Source: Fagopyrum homotropicum
Taxonomy: Eukaryota > Streptophyta > Magnoliopsida > Caryophyllales > Polygonaceae
Direction of reading: 5' to 3'
DNA: 64,000 nt
NCBI GenBank assembly: GCA_033239125.1
Contig: BSWB01000004.1
Span: 31,183,501-31,247,500, forward strand
The position numbers were made by a program, and so were the translations under genes. Under the pieces are notes generated by a model. That model did no database searches. It was given only the letters and a program-made list of their open reading frames with translations, and was not told the origin of the DNA. Positions 23,474 to 34,459 of the stretch are shown here, piece after piece (the stretch's first letter is position 1; every line of letters starts with the position of its first letter).

Positions 23474-23905
23474 AAAGTGGTATCAGAGCCCTAGGTTGAC
23501 AACAATGGCACTCGCAACTTTCTAAAGGCCGAATGAGGGATAAACAGAACCCTTCGGGTTTTGACTTTTTAGTTTTCAAAATTCGTATGCATGAGTCGGG
23601 AATGGGTTAGGATGTACGGGACCACCACTCCTCACGCAAACCTCGGCGGCATAGATTCCTGGATTTGATGTTTGTATATATACGTTATTATTACATAGTC
23701 ATATATATATATATATATTTACGGCCTTAGGATGTTTCTGGATTTATATGTATCTAGATATGTATATGACCTTAGTGTGATTGGGCTTATGGGCCTTGGT
23801 TGCATATTTGGATTTGATCATTATTATGCTTTTATGTATTATTATCAAATTAAGTTCATAAGTATTACATACGTATTTATATAAATATACGCCACACGAT
23901 ATCAG
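23474..23905 (+). other. Element C untranslated leader with PBS
   Basis: TGGTATCAGAGC at 23478-23489 is the initiator tRNA-Met primer-binding site. The rest of this 432-bp stretch is AT-rich with a short TA microsatellite (about 23700-23720) and no reading frame. Packaging signals would be expected here, but I cannot identify one. Confidence 0.85.
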
Positions 23906-24448
23906 ATGGCACGTACGAGAGCCACGGCTTACGTAGGACCCGCCAGGGGTAGACCCCCTCTTCCACCTACCGCCCAGAGACGGGGACGGGTAGGGAGACC
24001 TCCAGGCACGAGAGGTCGGGGACGTATCCCCATTGCGGACCCACCAGCTGTGGATCCGCCAGCAGCTGAGATTCTAGTAGAGGACGTAGCTGAGAGCGTC
24101 ATTCCCGAGGTTAGAGATAGGACAGTTGTGAGGTCCGGGGCGCATAGTTCCCCATCTGCTAGGACCGGGGGACCATCTATTGGAGCTACTGAATTTGCAG
24201 ATTACGTACGCCGAGTGGAGGAGGCATTCAGGACTGGAGCACCACCTCCCGCACCCCCGGTACCTGCACCTGCACCTGCACCTGCGAGATCAGCTGAGGT
24301 CTCACAGAGAGTTACTCCCATTAGGGCCGCACCGGAGATAGTTGCACCAGCGGTAGTTGCACCCGAGCCGGTTGTAGAGGTCGCTAGAGCTAGAGAGGAG
24401 CCGAGATCTCCTAGACCTGATTCATGGTTGAAGGCTTTCAACCAATAG
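23906..24448 (+). CDS. gag: Element C gag, N-terminal open segment
   Basis: 180 codons rich in Arg, Pro, Ala and Gly, starting MARTRATAYV and ending at TAG 24446-24448 after WLKAFNQ. The gag protein forms the virus-like particle in the cytoplasm that packages element RNA. The opening residues match element F (MARTRAT), and SWLKAFN corresponds to EWLKAFN. The stop replaces the CAG of F's FNSQKV, consistent with a single C-to-T change. Confidence 0.85.
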   Translation: MARTRATAYVGPARGRPPLPPTAQRRGRVGRPPGTRGRGRIPIADPPAVDPPAAEILVEDVAESVIPEVRDRTVVRSGAHSSPSARTGGPSIGATEFADYVRRVEEAFRTGAPPPAPPVPAPAPAPARSAEVSQRVTPIRAAPEIVAPAVVAPEPVVEVARAREEPRSPRPDSWLKAFNQ

Positions 24449-25255
24449 CATGTACCCTACTTCGATGGAAAGGTAGGGTTAGAGGTCGAGCACTGGATTG
24501 GATACGTAGAGTCTGTGCTAGAGGCGATCCGTTGTCCAGAGGAGAGACAGGTGGAGATAGTCCAGACATTATTCCGGGAGGAGGCCCGGTATTGGTGGAG
24601 GACTGTTAGAGGAGGTGTGACTAGGATGGAGCAGCTGTTGAGCCTCGTCAGAGAGACTTTTTGCCCGGATTCACTGAGGAGAGACCGAGTCCAGGATTTC
24701 CTAGAGGCAGGATTTGAGGATGTCCCAGTCATGGAGGCGATTAGACGTTTTCGAGCGGAGTTAGCCTTGTTGGGGCCCGCTGCACCTCCAGCGGACCAGC
24801 ATGTCTATCTCTTTTCCAGGAGATTGAGGGAGTCCACCCGCGCTTACTTGGCGGGGTTTCGTTGTGATTCATTGGCGGAGTACCAGGATCGAGCCTCGGC
24901 CTATGAGAGAGATCGTCCTGGGCAGAGGAGGGCAGCGCAGTCCGGAGAACCGGACAAGAGACAGAGGACCATGCCAGCTAGTTCAGGGGCAGGACAGGGA
25001 CACAGTCAGACTCAGGGACGATCCGGCCCTCAGCAGTCGAGGCCGGCGTCCGTGCAGGAGCGCCAGTGTTTCAGTTGTGGAGAGTTTGGACACGTGCGGA
25101 ATGCGTGTAAGAGACCCTTGGTGACCTGTTTTACTTGTGGACAGGTGGGTCACCGGGCCACCTTTTGCCGCCAGGGCAAGGCTCAGTCACAACAGGGCTC
25201 TTCACCTGCTACCAGGGCAGGTTGGGGGCAGAGGCCACCCCAGTTTCCGGCCTAG
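24449..25255 (+). CDS. gag: Element C gag, C-terminal segment with two zinc knuckles
   Basis: The same frame continues without an indel. It contains the retrotransposon gag core (VEHWIGYVESVLEAIRCPEE and YLFSRRLRESTRAYLAGF) followed by a Gln/Arg/Ser-rich linker and CFSCGEFGHVRNAC and CFTCGQVGHRATFC, both CX2CX4HX4C knuckles that bind RNA. It ends at TAG 25253, in the low-complexity linker between gag and protease. Element F reads through the same linker. Confidence 0.87.
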   Translation, partial: HVPYFDGKVGLEVEHWIGYVESVLEAIRCPEERQVEIVQTLFREEARYWWRTVRGGVTRMEQLLSLVRETFCPDSLRRDRVQDFLEAGFEDVPVMEAIRRFRAELALLGPAAPPADQHVYLFSRRLRESTRAYLAGFRCDSLAEYQDRASAYERDRPGQRRAAQSGEPDKRQRTMPASSGAGQGHSQTQGRSGPQQSRPASVQERQCFSCGEFGHVRNACKRPLVTCFTCGQVGHRATFCRQGKAQSQQGSSPATRAGWGQRPPQFPA

Positions 25256-27148
25256 GGATCACAGCAGAGAGGTTTGAGTCAGACTCGTACACAGGGGTCA
25301 ACTCAGGGACAGGGCCGAGGCAGAGGCCGTGGTGGGGGTACCCAGGATACTAGAGGCACACAGGCCAGGGTATTCGAGTTGAGGAGTGCTGCTGATCCAG
25401 CAGCGCCAGTAGCTACAGGTACTATTCAGATTCACGACTTTCCGGTCCGAGTTTTATTTGATACGGGTGCTACGCACTCTTTTATATCCGATGACTGTGT
25501 AGCTAGGTTGTCCTTAGTTACGGTAGAGGGGAGACCTTTCGTAGTGGGGTTACCTGATGGGGGTAGAGTTGGTGGTACCCGAGAGGTACACGGTTGTCCC
25601 ATACGTTTGGGAAACCGGGATTGGATAGCCGACTTCTATGTCATGCACTTAGTGCATGAAGAAGTCATCCTTGGGATGGATTGGATGGACCGCCACCGAG
25701 CTGTTTTAGACATCAGTCGAAGGACCGTGACGGTCACTACAGAGTCGGGACATGAGGTGATTTTCCGAGGTTGGGACCTCGGAAAGACCGGTACAGTCAT
25801 TAGCGCGGTCCGAGCCGCGAGACTTATCGGGCAGGGATGCGAGGCCTTCTGGTGCTATGCCATGAAGGAGGAGACGGAACCATCGCTGGAGGAGATTCCT
25901 GTAGCATGTGAGTTTGAGGATGTTTTCGGAGAGCCACCCGGATTACCACCACAGAGGAGCGTTGATTTTTCTATTGAGTTGGAGCCCGGCACGAGGCCGA
26001 TCTCCAAGGCTCCATACCGCATGGCGCCGATCGAGATGTTGGAGTTGAAGAAGCAGCTCGAGGAGTTAGCCGATAGGGGTTTCATACGCCCGAGCGTTTC
26101 CCCTTGGGGTGCACCGGTCCTCTTCGTCAAGAAGAAGGACGGATCTTTGAGGCTATGCATTGATTACCGAGAATTGAACAAAGTCACCATCAAGAACAAG
26201 TACCCTCTACCGCGCATTGATGACTTACTAGACCAGTTGCAGGGAGCCTCCGTGTTTTCACGTATTGACTTGAGGTCGGGATATCACCAGCTGAGGGTGA
26301 GAGAGGAGGACGTGCCGAAGACGGCATTCAGGACGAGATATGGTCATTATGAGTTTTTCGTGATGCCATTCGGGCTCACGAATGCACCAGCCGTCTTCAT
26401 GGAGTTGATGAACGGCATCTTCATCGACTTCTTAGACCAGTTTGTAGTGGTGTTCATAGACGACATCTTGGTATACTCTCGGAGTAGAGAGGAGCATGCG
26501 GGACACCTGAGGACGGTGCTTCGAGTCCTACAGGATAGAGAGCTTTATGCAAAGCTCTCTAAGTGCGAGTTTTGGATGTCCGAGGTGGCATTCCTAGGTC
26601 ACATAGTTTCCGCCGAGGGTGTCATGGTTGACCCGGCGAAGATAGAGACCGTTTCCTCATGGCCGCCTCCTAGGACGGTCAAGGAGGTGCGTAGTTTCTT
26701 GGGCTTAGCGGGATATTACCGCCGGTTTGTTGAGGGTTTCTCCGTGATTGCACGGCCACTTACTTCCTTGCTGCGGAAGTCTACCAGGTTCGTTTGGTCT
26801 GAGCCTTGTCAGCACAGCTTTGAGGAGCTGAAGAGGAGGTTGACCTCTGCTCCTGTTTTAGCCCAGCCAGAGGGCGTACAGGATTTTGTAGTGTATAGTG
26901 ACGCCTCCAAGCTAGGCTTGGGGTGCGTTTTGATGCAGAGGGGTAGGGTTATTGCGTACGCTTCACGGCAGCTGAAGCCGTACGAGGAGAATTATCCCAC
27001 CCATGATCTTGAGCTAGCAGCAGTGGTTCATGCCCTGAAGATATGGCGACACTACTTGTACGGGGCCACGTGCCAGATCTTCACAGACCATAAGAGTCTG
27101 AAGTACATATTCACTCAGCGGGAGTTGAATAACCGCCAGAGGAGATGA
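25256..27148 (+). CDS. pol: Element C pol: protease, reverse transcriptase, RNase H
   Basis: After a short Gln/Gly/Arg-rich linker come the aspartic protease (LFDTGATHSFIS), a conserved tether, and RT with VDFSIELEPGTRPISKAPYR, LRLCIDYRELN, MPFGLTNAP and FIDDILVYSRS. RNase H follows with YSDASKLGLG and DHKSLKYIF. The enzymes mature the polyprotein, copy RNA to DNA and remove template RNA inside the particle. The frame ends at TGA 27146 (RQRR*LELIKDF), where F has RRWLELI, a single G-to-A change. All visible catalytic residues are intact. Confidence 0.93.
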   Translation, partial: GSQQRGLSQTRTQGSTQGQGRGRGRGGGTQDTRGTQARVFELRSAADPAAPVATGTIQIHDFPVRVLFDTGATHSFISDDCVARLSLVTVEGRPFVVGLPDGGRVGGTREVHGCPIRLGNRDWIADFYVMHLVHEEVILGMDWMDRHRAVLDISRRTVTVTTESGHEVIFRGWDLGKTGTVISAVRAARLIGQGCEAFWCYAMKEETEPSLEEIPVACEFEDVFGEPPGLPPQRSVDFSIELEPGTRPISKAPYRMAPIEMLELKKQLEELADRGFIRPSVSPWGAPVLFVKKKDGSLRLCIDYRELNKVTIKNKYPLPRIDDLLDQLQGASVFSRIDLRSGYHQLRVREEDVPKTAFRTRYGHYEFFVMPFGLTNAPAVFMELMNGIFIDFLDQFVVVFIDDILVYSRSREEHAGHLRTVLRVLQDRELYAKLSKCEFWMSEVAFLGHIVSAEGVMVDPAKIETVSSWPPPRTVKEVRSFLGLAGYYRRFVEGFSVIARPLTSLLRKSTRFVWSEPCQHSFEELKRRLTSAPVLAQPEGVQDFVVYSDASKLGLGCVLMQRGRVIAYASRQLKPYEENYPTHDLELAAVVHALKIWRHYLYGATCQIFTDHKSLKYIFTQRELNNRQRR

Positions 27149-28819
27149 TTAGAGCTGATTAAGGACTTTGATTTGGAGATTTTGTATCATCCAGGGAAGG
27201 CGAATGTGGTCGCCGATGCTTTGAGTAGGAGGACTCCTCGAGAGGAGGCTATAGCTCGGCTTATAGTTCAGACTCAGTTGCAGAGGGATTTGATAGAGTT
27301 GGAGATGGATATCCGGTTCCCGGATACGGATTGTCACTTGTCCGAGTTAGAGATATTACCTGACCTGTCCGGAGAGATCCGACAGAAGCAGGAAGAATGT
27401 CCCATTTTGACGAGGATTCGGGACAGGATGGCCCGAGGAGAGGCACCGCAGTTTGCCACAGGAGCAGACGGATTGTTGAGACGTCACGGACGTATTTGTG
27501 TACCGTCAGACCCAGAGTTGAGAGAGAGGATCTTGCAGGAGGCACATTCTACTCCTTACTCGGTGCATCCAGGCACGAGTAAGATGTACCAGGATATCAG
27601 GAGATCTTATTGGTGGGGCGGGCTTAAGCCCGATGTAGCTAGATATGTGGCCAGATGCACGACCTGCCAGCAGGTCAAGATCGAGCACCAGAGACCAGGG
27701 GGAGAGCTCCACCCACTGCCTGTGCCGCAGTGGAAGTGGGAGGACATATCCATGGATTTTGTCACCGGTCTAAGACCGAGCAAGACCTTTGATGCGATTT
27801 GGGTGGTAGTGGATCGGCTGACGAAGACCGCACGTTTCATTCCTATTCGGGAGACGTGGCCGGTGAGTCGTCTAGCTGAGGAGTTTACTCGTCAGATTGT
27901 GAGGTTACATGGAGTCCCGAGGACTATCATCTCGGACAGGGATGGGCGTTTTACTTCGAGGTTCTGGCAGCAGGTACACGCCGCCCTAGGTTCGAGTCTT
28001 CATTTCACCACCGCATATCATCCACAGACCGACGGTCAGTCCGAGCGGACTATTCAGACCTTAGAGGACATGTTGCGAGCATGTGTGCTAGACTGGGGGC
28101 AGGTATGGCCAGATCACCTTCCGTTGGTAGAGTTCTCGTATAATAACAGTTGGCACGCATCGATTGGGATGGCACCGTACGAGGCGTTGTATGGACGGAG
28201 ATGTCGTACTCCCTTATGTTGGGACGAGCCGGGGAGTTCTAGTGTGGTAGCTCCAGATCAGGTACATGATGACATGGCTAGGATTGCTTTGATCCGAGAG
28301 AGGATGTTGGCAGCACAGAGCCGCCAGAGATCGTATGCAGATAGGAGGCGTAGGCCCCTAGAGTTCAGTGTAGGAGCTCAGGTCTGGTTGAGGGTATCAC
28401 CGACACGGGGTGTTAGGCGATTTGGCATTAAGGGGAAGTTAAGCCCCCGATATGTCGGTCCCTTTGAGATTTTGGAGAGAGTCGGAGAGGTGGCATATAG
28501 GTTAGCATTACCACCGAGGTTGGAGGGTATTCACCCGGTGTTTCATGTATCTCAGCTGAGAGAGTATATACATGACCCGAGACACGTCATTAGCCACGAG
28601 GACCTAGTGGTTGAGCCAGACCATACTTTCGCGGAGCATCCGATTGCGGTTTTGGAGCGTAGTACGAGACGACTTCGGTCGAAGGATATACCGATGCTGA
28701 GAGTTCAGTGGTCGAGGCGAGGAGCCGATGAGGCCACTTGGGAGACGGAGGATAGTATCCGTAGGAACTATCTCGAGTTTTACGCAGGATTAGCCACATC
28801 TATAGGACCGTCGGGTTAG
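27149..28819 (+). CDS. pol: Element C pol: integrase with chromodomain
   Basis: Begins in the RNase H/integrase connection (ILYHPGKANVVADALSR). The HHCC zinc-binding part is H-X6-H ... CTTC (HSTPYSVH to ARCTTC). The catalytic core has D (VVVDRLTK), D (ISDRDGRF) and E (GQSERTIQ) with 35 residues between the second D and E. The GPF module (RYVGPFEIL) is followed by VAYRLALPP and a chromodomain-type end (VLERSTRRLRSKDIPMLRVQW ... ATWETE). Integrase inserts the cDNA; the chromodomain is thought to steer chromoviruses to heterochromatin. It ends at TAG 28817. Confidence 0.94.
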   Translation, partial: LELIKDFDLEILYHPGKANVVADALSRRTPREEAIARLIVQTQLQRDLIELEMDIRFPDTDCHLSELEILPDLSGEIRQKQEECPILTRIRDRMARGEAPQFATGADGLLRRHGRICVPSDPELRERILQEAHSTPYSVHPGTSKMYQDIRRSYWWGGLKPDVARYVARCTTCQQVKIEHQRPGGELHPLPVPQWKWEDISMDFVTGLRPSKTFDAIWVVVDRLTKTARFIPIRETWPVSRLAEEFTRQIVRLHGVPRTIISDRDGRFTSRFWQQVHAALGSSLHFTTAYHPQTDGQSERTIQTLEDMLRACVLDWGQVWPDHLPLVEFSYNNSWHASIGMAPYEALYGRRCRTPLCWDEPGSSSVVAPDQVHDDMARIALIRERMLAAQSRQRSYADRRRRPLEFSVGAQVWLRVSPTRGVRRFGIKGKLSPRYVGPFEILERVGEVAYRLALPPRLEGIHPVFHVSQLREYIHDPRHVISHEDLVVEPDHTFAEHPIAVLERSTRRLRSKDIPMLRVQWSRRGADEATWETEDSIRRNYLEFYAGLATSIGPSG

Positions 28820-29039
28820 TCTCGAGATCTATCCTTGGTTACTCTTATGTGACTTATGACGTGATGTGATATGTGTGTTTCCTATGTTTATATCTTACGA
28901 AGTCTAGGCGAGTAGACTTTGGATTAGAAGGGCCATAGTTGCCACGTTTTAGGATTCCGAGAGAATGTTGAGGCACTTTAGCTTGAGAGTTCCGCGTTTA
29001 GCAAGTTTCGGGACGAAACTTTTCTTTAGGAGGACCTGA
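28820..29039 (+). promoter_or_regulatory. Element C 3' untranslated stretch, hairpin and polypurine tract
   Basis: 220 bp without a gene. AAGTTTCG, loop GGA, CGAAACTT at 29003-29021 forms the conserved stem, followed by AGGAGGACCTGA as PPT before the LTR at 29040. The stem is one pair shorter than in A, B, E and G. Confidence 0.8.
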
Positions 29040-31732
29040 TGTGACGCCCCGTTTATTCGGGTGCATTCCGACGTTGTCTTTCCCCCCCTTCCCTCGATTC
29101 GCTATAGCTCGAGTTCTTATATAAAGTATATATATATATGTATATATATATATAGCTTTTAAAAAAATAAGTTTCCGGGTATTATATTATTTTAGGGATA
29201 CAATTATGTATTCTCGTAATTTATTTAAAATTAATTATGTCGGAATTCGGGATTTACCTATCCGGGAAATCCCGTTCCAAATGTAAATCGAGTTAGTTTC
29301 TTTTTTTTTTAAAAAAAAAGAAAAGAAGGAAGGATATATAAATATATATAATCCCTCCTATTTATTTCTTTCCTTTTTCTTTCTTTCTTTTCTCCCTCCT
29401 CTTTTTCCTGTCTGGCGTGCAGAAGAGGTATTGAAGAGCGTCTCCTCGTTTCCTCTGTTATAGCTGCTCACCTACCCTAGCCTCCTCTACTCCCCTCTTG
29501 ATGACAAACCCTAACACCAGCCTCTCATTTGGCTTTACCTCACACCTTGCCCTCTCATCTCTCGCACTATCCCTCAGCTCTCTCTCTCGCGCTTCTGCAC
29601 GTCCCACCTAACAGTCCGCCGCCGCCTCTGCATCCGGGAGATCGACAACGCCGGCCGGAGAACCAGCGCCTCGCCCCGCCTCAGCCGCCGGAACCGGTGA
29701 GCCGCATCTCCCCTTTTTCCCTTCTCTCTTTCTTCCTCTGTTTGCTGTTTTTTTTTTTTTTTTTTTTCAAATGTGGCCGGGTCTTGTGACAGCCACTGCA
29801 GCGCCGCTGGGAGCCGCCGGAAGAACAGACGCAGCCTCCCCGCCTCGGGCCGCCTGGACTGCCGGACTGGTGGGTGGCCGCCCTATCTCCCTGTCTTTTC
29901 TCTTTCCCTCTCCTGCCCTAACTCGGCCACCTTGTTGTTATGTGCAGCCGCCGGAACCGCCAGGAGACGCCCCTTCTGCCCTGTCGCCGTTGCTCGCCGC
30001 CGCAAGGCCGTCGCCGGCGCCGACCGCCACCTCCCCTGCCAGCCTTCTCCTCTCCTCCGCCTGGGCAACCGCTAGACGCCTTGCCCTCCTCTCTTCTATC
30101 GATTCCAACAGTAGGGGAAAAGGGTTTTGGGAAAATTGTAATTGTGACCCTCCTTTTTGTGTTTATTACGGTTTTAGCCCTAGTTTGTGGATAATTTCAT
30201 TTCTGACCCATTAACTTTGGAAAAAGAAGAATTATATCCTGCAGTAATTATTAATATTATTAACCCTTAATTTTGTTAAGATTTGTGACCAAACTCCTTT
30301 ACAAATTATTTTTGGTGTCTTTGATGGGTTAAACTCGATTGTTGGATAATTTGAAATTAGGCTTTTCAATCACCCTTCCATTTTGGATGATTTACCCGGA
30401 AATGGTTTTAAAGAGTTTAACCTCGGTTTTGGAAAACGGAGTTTTCATGGGAAATCTTTATGCGCTAAATCTTCCTTTTTAAAATTAGCGTTTAAGCTAA
30501 TTTTGCTTAGTTTTGTCCTTAGGTCCGGAAGCGCCCAATAGAAGCAATCGAACTCGTTCTTAACTCCGTGAACCGTGCTTCACATTGGATCTCGTGTGAG
30601 TACTTCTCCTTCGTTAGTTCGGTAATGGTAGTATAACATGTTAAGGGAACTTAGCATAACGTAGAGCAAATGCCATGTAGTGGCCATGAACCCTAGGTTT
30701 TAGTTATTGGATTTGAAACTTGTTGCTATACTTTCGTTACGATCTTATGATGATCCTCGAGATATTAGATGAGACCTAGCATGCTAGAGTTAGATACCTT
30801 ATATATTTATGTTGGAGACTAGAAGTCCGAGAACTTCTAGCTTTTTAGTTGGTTATTGATAGAGTGCCTCGCTTGGTCAGGCCTAGAGCGTTTTCCTGCG
30901 GGAAGTTAGAGAGGTTTCGAGTTACCTTGAGAGAGGTAAGTCTCCGGACTTACTTAGCTTATATTCCATGTATTAGATTCATTGAGTGTTTGGTGGTGTG
31001 TGTTTTATCGCTTTCATTATAACATATAAACCGGTAATAGGCCCACCGACTTTTATATTTATTATTTTCGGCCCAAGTGTATGGTAACGGGCTGTGACAA
31101 CTTGCCTGGCTCCCGCGAGAGCTAGGAGGTTCTTGGCGACTATCCCGTGCTGGTAGACGGTCGGATGCATCAGTACCATTCCATGCCGGTAAGTAGGGAC
31201 CGAGGCGAGTTTCGGGGATTCTCGTGTCACACACCTAAGTTGAATTAGAACGGGATACGACCTAATAAATAAAGATAATAAACCGGATTTTGTTGAGCAT
31301 GTTTATGTGATGTTATGATTTATAAGTGTGTTTGTACCTTCACCATGATTCTAATGCTTAGAATAGAGCTAACGGTTTTAAACCGTTTGTGTAGATGCCT
31401 TGCAGGTTAGGGACGCCGCCGAGTGAGGTGGAGGAGTGGATAGCCGAGGGTCGCCGTACATTATAGGACGGGGGCGTTTTAGGGTTTTGTTACGTTTGGA
31501 CTTATGACTTCGGATTTATGCTTTGAGTTTGTGTCGTTTTGAGGACACGGCTGAGTTTCCACTTTGTACTTCTACATTCAGTTTCTCGCACACATTATAA
31601 ACGATTTGAGTTTTTGCCTTATTTGTGCCATGTTAAAAAGGTCCGGTGAAATTGTTGTCAAGCTAAGGGTCGGGACCCATCGTGAGGTCTCGCCCGTAGC
31701 ATCCCGATATCCCGTGGATTTGGGGTGTTACA
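29040..31732 (+). repeat. Element C 3' LTR (2,693 bp)
   Basis: Matches the 5' LTR except for about 16 substitutions and different lengths of the TA and T runs. Donor-like hairpin at 30936-30953 and acceptor-like CAG ending at 31404. It ends GGGGTGTTACA before ATAAT. Confidence 0.93.
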
Positions 31733-32411
31733 ATAATATTCTTTAAATCTCAAATATTTTATATAAAATATTTTTTATTCATTATTATTTACTAAGTAAC
31801 TAAATAATATATTATATTAATAACAATATATTGAATACAAAAAATAAATTTGGCCACCCTAGTTATTTTATTGTACCATAAATATTCTTCCGAAAATCTT
31901 CATTTTTATATATATTTTAAGATTTAATATACTATGCTAAATAATACACTCAAATAAAATATCATAAAACCAAGTCATCGAATAAAAGAAAACCGATTTC
32001 ACTAATCCAATTTGTTATATTTCAAAGAATTTTTCGATGTCAGCATCAAATTAGACGAAATCAACTATTTTGAATGCAAAATATCAATTATACATAACAT
32101 AACATTATTAAAATTTTTAACTAAATGATTTATTATATATGTTTTAAAATACTATTGCATTCAATTAAATGAATAAAAACCTAATTTTATCAATATGCTT
32201 AGATATTTTACGCAAAACCCTTTTTGGTTAGATAACAAATTAAGATAGTTTCTTTACTTTTATCCAAAATTATGAAAACATCAAGGAAACTATACATACA
32301 TCCAACCCATTTAATAAATCCTATTGTCAAATACAATAGAATCAACAAAATTATATGAATATCCTTTTTTAAATTGATTGATCATCTCTTTATGAGGAAT
32401 AGGATGTATAG
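31733..32411. repeat. 1,730-bp tandem repeat, unit 3, middle fragment
   Basis: Begins with the right ATAAT duplication of C and continues the unit in phase until TATAG, where the solo LTR D entered. AT-rich, with no open frame of note. Confidence 0.92.
32407..32411. repeat. Target-site duplication of solo LTR D, left copy (TATAG)
   Basis: TATAG here and again at 34460-34464. Other units read GGATGTATAGTAAAACACG without interruption. Confidence 0.92.
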
Positions 32412-33950
32412 TGTAACACCCCGAATCCGCGGGACTCGGGATGTCACATTGGGCTAGGATCTCACAATGGATCCTGACCCTAGCCTGACAACAAGTTCAC
32501 TGGACCTTACAACATGGCACTGACATATATAAAACAAATACATAAAACAGTATAAACTGTACGACCCAAAGTAAAAAAAACAAAAACAACATAGCCGAGT
32601 ATATAAAACGACATCTTCACATAGGAGGTACAAAAGATCATCCTCATATAGGAGGGGAAACACAACAACCCCAAACCAACCACCTAATGTACGAGAGTCC
32701 TCGGCCTGTCACCCTCCCAGATCACCCAGTAGCGCCTAACTTGTAAACATCTACAACACGGTATGAAACCGTTAGCTATCCATACACATATATAGAGTAA
32801 TGCATAAACACAATCACACATAGGGAAATATAAACATATCAGCATGCTTTCACTCATTTACCCATTTATTCATCTCAATATAATGGTCATTCACTCAAAT
32901 CGTATAGATATAATATATATGAAACTAGGTGACACGAGGACCGATGCATCCTCGCCTCTGAGCCTGCTAGCCAGCCGTACTAGTATCGGTCACACAATCC
33001 GTGTACCCTATGGGAGTGGATTGCGCCCTTCCTGTAAACCGGTCTGGCCTGACATCAGAGAACCTCCCAGACTCCACGGCGGGATGAAAGGGAAAGGTTA
33101 TCACAGCCACGCAGTGGGGCAATCAATAAAACATAGGTCGGTAAATACGACATCACATGCTATCATAGCAAACATATAAGGCACACACCACTCATACAAA
33201 CACCCAATATAAGGATGGTAGCTAAGTAAGTCCTACGGACTTACCTCAACCTCGTACAAACTCAACCACGATCACCTCTACACTGGAGGGACAACACGGC
33301 CTATAAAAAGGCATAAAGAGATATATCAACCTCTATTCATCAAAGGGGTCACACCTAGACCAAAGGGATCCATAAGGATCATACTCAATCCTATAACCTC
33401 GAATAACATGCTAAACCTAAAAGCCACATCAGGGCATAAATCCAAACTCATGATATCATCACCAACTAAAATCCCATAATTACCAAAATAATGTAACGAG
33501 CATAAATGGAAATTCCACTTATCCATTTTAACCAACTCAAGGTCAATTTATACTAACCCACAATACGGAAAACGAATAAATTCATAACTTATTCGTTACT
33601 AACCCGATATACGAACCGGAAGAAGATCCAGACTCCTAGCGATACGGGGAGTAAGAGCGCGGTATAAAACCTTACATTTGATGACTTGCGGTGTTCCGTC
33701 GGCGTTCCGATAGCGGTAAACGGAAGCTTAACCAAAAAGCTAGCAAACGGGAAATAAGTTTGTACCACGTTGAAGAGAACAAGGTAAGGGACTCGTTGGT
33801 ACAAACGGATTTGAAATTGGATCGAAGATGAATGATTTATAGAAGGTTAAAGATGGATGTATAATTAGCCGACTCTTCTCTGCAACTTTGAATTGAAAGG
33901 TGAAAATGAATTGAAGTTGATATGGGCTGTACATTAGCCGACTTTCTATT

Positions 33951-33988
<38 letters not shown>

Positions 33989-34459
33989 GTTTATCCAAAA
34001 CATTTAATTAAAACGCGGTTATATTTCCGATCTCAAAACTTTATGAAACTGGAATATAAAATCCGAAATATTATCGGGATAATTAATTCATAACTATCTC
34101 GTAAAATGGGCATTCCTAAGCCACCTTTCTTAACCGCTAAGAATCGGGATAGCGACTCTTTTATCTGTTTTGCCTTTTCATGTTATTTCATATTTAGGAC
34201 ATGTCCGATGCCCTGATCATTTCTCTCAACTGCATTTTTATTAATTGGAGCTCCCAAATGCTCCAAATAACACCGGAGGGTAAAAATAATTACCCGGGGG
34301 AAAAAGTAAAAATTTTCCCAAACGTCCAAAATTACGCGAGGAACATAACGGTGGGACTCATACTCATCACTTGCGAAATCTTCGCGAGTTATATATCAAT
34401 TACTATCAATGATTAAGTTAATCAACATTAATTAGAATTCGGAAATCCTAGCTATTACA
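32412..34459 (-). mobile_element. Element D: solo LTR, minus strand (2,048 bp)
   Basis: On the plus strand it opens TGTAACACCCCGAATCC and closes CTATTACA, the reverse of an LTR that starts TGTAATAGC and ends GGATTCGGGGTGTTACA. No PBS, PPT or internal DNA is attached, and perfect TATAG duplications flank it, so it is the product of LTR-LTR recombination. In its own orientation it carries the family motifs: GGTCAGGATCC near the end, a GTAAGTCC-GTA-GGACTTAC hairpin (33226-33244) with a donor-like AGGTAAGT, and CTAACGGTTT. A TA microsatellite fills 33954-33986. It is a different, shorter LTR type than A to G. Confidence 0.92.
33954..33986. repeat. TA dinucleotide microsatellite in solo LTR D
   Basis: About 16 uninterrupted TA units. 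Simple repeat, probably length-variable. Confidence 0.9.

Larger units (their letters stand above)
23906..28819 (+). pseudogene. gag-pol: Element C gag-pol polyprotein with three in-frame stops
   Basis: One uninterrupted reading frame of 1,638 codons, with no frameshift, from MARTRATAYV to a TAG at 28817. It is broken only by TAG at 24446, TAG at 25253 and TGA at 27146. Domains in order: basic N-terminal gag, capsid-like region, two CCHC knuckles (codons 388-421), protease DTGA (519-522), RT with FIDD (850-853), RNase H with D999, integrase with D1303, D1344 and E1380, GPF module and chromodomain. Length and order match element F, which has glutamine at the first stop and tryptophan at the third. 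The start is supported by the same ATGGCACGTAC start in F. Confidence 0.93.
20776..31732 (+). mobile_element. Element C: near-complete chromovirus (Tekay/Del-like) with gag-pol
   Basis: A 10,957-bp element with 2,698- and 2,693-bp LTRs, PBS, one long gag-pol frame carrying three stop codons, pre-PPT hairpin, PPT and a perfect ATAAT duplication. The integrase ends in a chromodomain-type segment, which defines chromoviruses; domain order PR-RT-RH-IN is Ty3/Gypsy. The LTRs differ at about 16 positions plus length changes in TA and T runs (about 0.6% by eye), so it is somewhat older than B, E or G. It has every cis element but probably cannot make its own full polyprotein now. Confidence 0.95.

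Noticed and set aside
24202..24441. Minus-strand frames opposite gag-pol in C and F (also 25855-26160, 50113-50397, 51489-51797, 53197-53661)
   Set aside because: They mirror conserved coding sequence on the plus strand and are explained by its codon use.
25253..25255. Stop between gag and protease in C as a programmed readthrough site
   Set aside because: Element F reads straight through the same linker in one frame, and C has two further stops, so decay is the simpler reading.
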